Positions 63,941 through 64,000 of a DNA stretch of 64,000 bases are shown here, piece by piece. The notes under the pieces are model-generated. The model made no database searches. It was not told where the DNA came from and saw only the letters and a list, made by a program, of their open reading frames with translations. Source of the stretch: Variovorax sp. ZS18.2.2 (GTDB lineage: Bacteria > Pseudomonadota > Gammaproteobacteria > Burkholderiales > Burkholderiaceae_C); the NCBI RefSeq assembly GCF_024701975.1, contig NZ_JANLNM010000001.1:682001-746000 (forward strand). Direction: 5' to 3'. The number at the start of each line of letters is the position of its first letter. The first letter of the stretch is position 1. The position numbers and the translations under genes are program-made.

Positions 63941-64000
63941 TTATGTATCGACCGGCTTCGCCATGTCCACGGCGCTCAGCGCATACACCGCATAGAGCGG
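63941..64000 (-). CDS. C-terminal end of a protein cut by the window edge
   Basis: A frame entering from the right edge ends at TAA 63941-63943 and encodes only the last 19 residues, ending AVDMAKPVDT. The stretch is Ala/Val-rich and open, but too short to identify. It lies 170 bases upstream of the opgD/opgG start on the same strand. Confidence 0.4.
   Translation of the reverse strand, partial: PLYAVYALSAVDMAKPVDT

Overview
The window is high-GC, densely coded bacterial chromosome with short intergenic gaps and many 1-4 bp start/stop overlaps. Two orphan Bug-type solute receptors, a TRAP dicarboxylate-type transporter, many LysR regulators, a glycine-riboswitch gcvTHP operon, a compact eat-eutBC operon and ETF-ubiquinone oxidoreductase together point to a betaproteobacterium of the order Burkholderiales, most likely Comamonadaceae (Variovorax-like). 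That assignment is inference from gene content; no rRNA or tRNA gene is present to confirm it. I see no integrase, transposase, CRISPR array or prophage.

Layout. 0-4 kb: a small secreted protein, the tRNA acp3U enzyme TapT, and a translationally coupled AAA ATPase/esterase pair. 4-6 kb: an island of five small orphan genes of less GC-rich composition, including a MORN-repeat YwqK-type protein, resembling a set of stray immunity/antitoxin genes. 6-9 kb: a periplasmic M20 amidohydrolase divergent from a LysR gene, then a methyltransferase. 9-16 kb: catalase-peroxidase KatG with an OxyR-like palindrome upstream, an acetyltransferase, an ankyrin protein, a strongly histidine-rich small protein and a secreted RCC1-like repeat protein. 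16-21 kb: two Bug receptors, a LysR/Rid pair of different codon use, and a MurA paralogue. 21-29 kb: EamA, AraC, a lipoprotein, nitronate monooxygenase, esterases, DUF3014 and Crp/Fnr proteins.

29-34 kb holds gcvT-gcvH-gcvP under a tandem glycine riboswitch, the complete glycine-specific part of the glycine cleavage system. 34.5-40 kb holds a TRAP transporter (dctP-dctQ-dctM order on the minus strand, with a hairpin between P and Q) and an ECF sigma/anti-sigma pair divergent from a DUF3455 lipoprotein. 40-45 kb has ETF-QO divergent from a three-gene SDR-EamA-thioesterase operon in which every junction overlaps by 4 bp; the EamA start appears to be CTG.

45-51 kb is an envelope-remodelling locus: an OmpR-family response regulator and histidine kinase divergent from two PAP2 phosphatases and an EptA-type phosphoethanolamine transferase. 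Similar TTCAGG repeats, one helical turn apart, precede both the PAP2 genes and eptA, suggesting a PmrAB-like regulon. 51-56 kb is an accessory stretch with small proteins and two genes that appear frameshifted. 56-60 kb is eat-eutB-eutC (ethanolamine uptake and cleavage, no microcompartment genes) behind a near-consensus sigma-54 promoter. The window ends with an FKBP isomerase, an SDR divergent from a LysR, and a Tat-exported OpgD/OpgG glucan protein.
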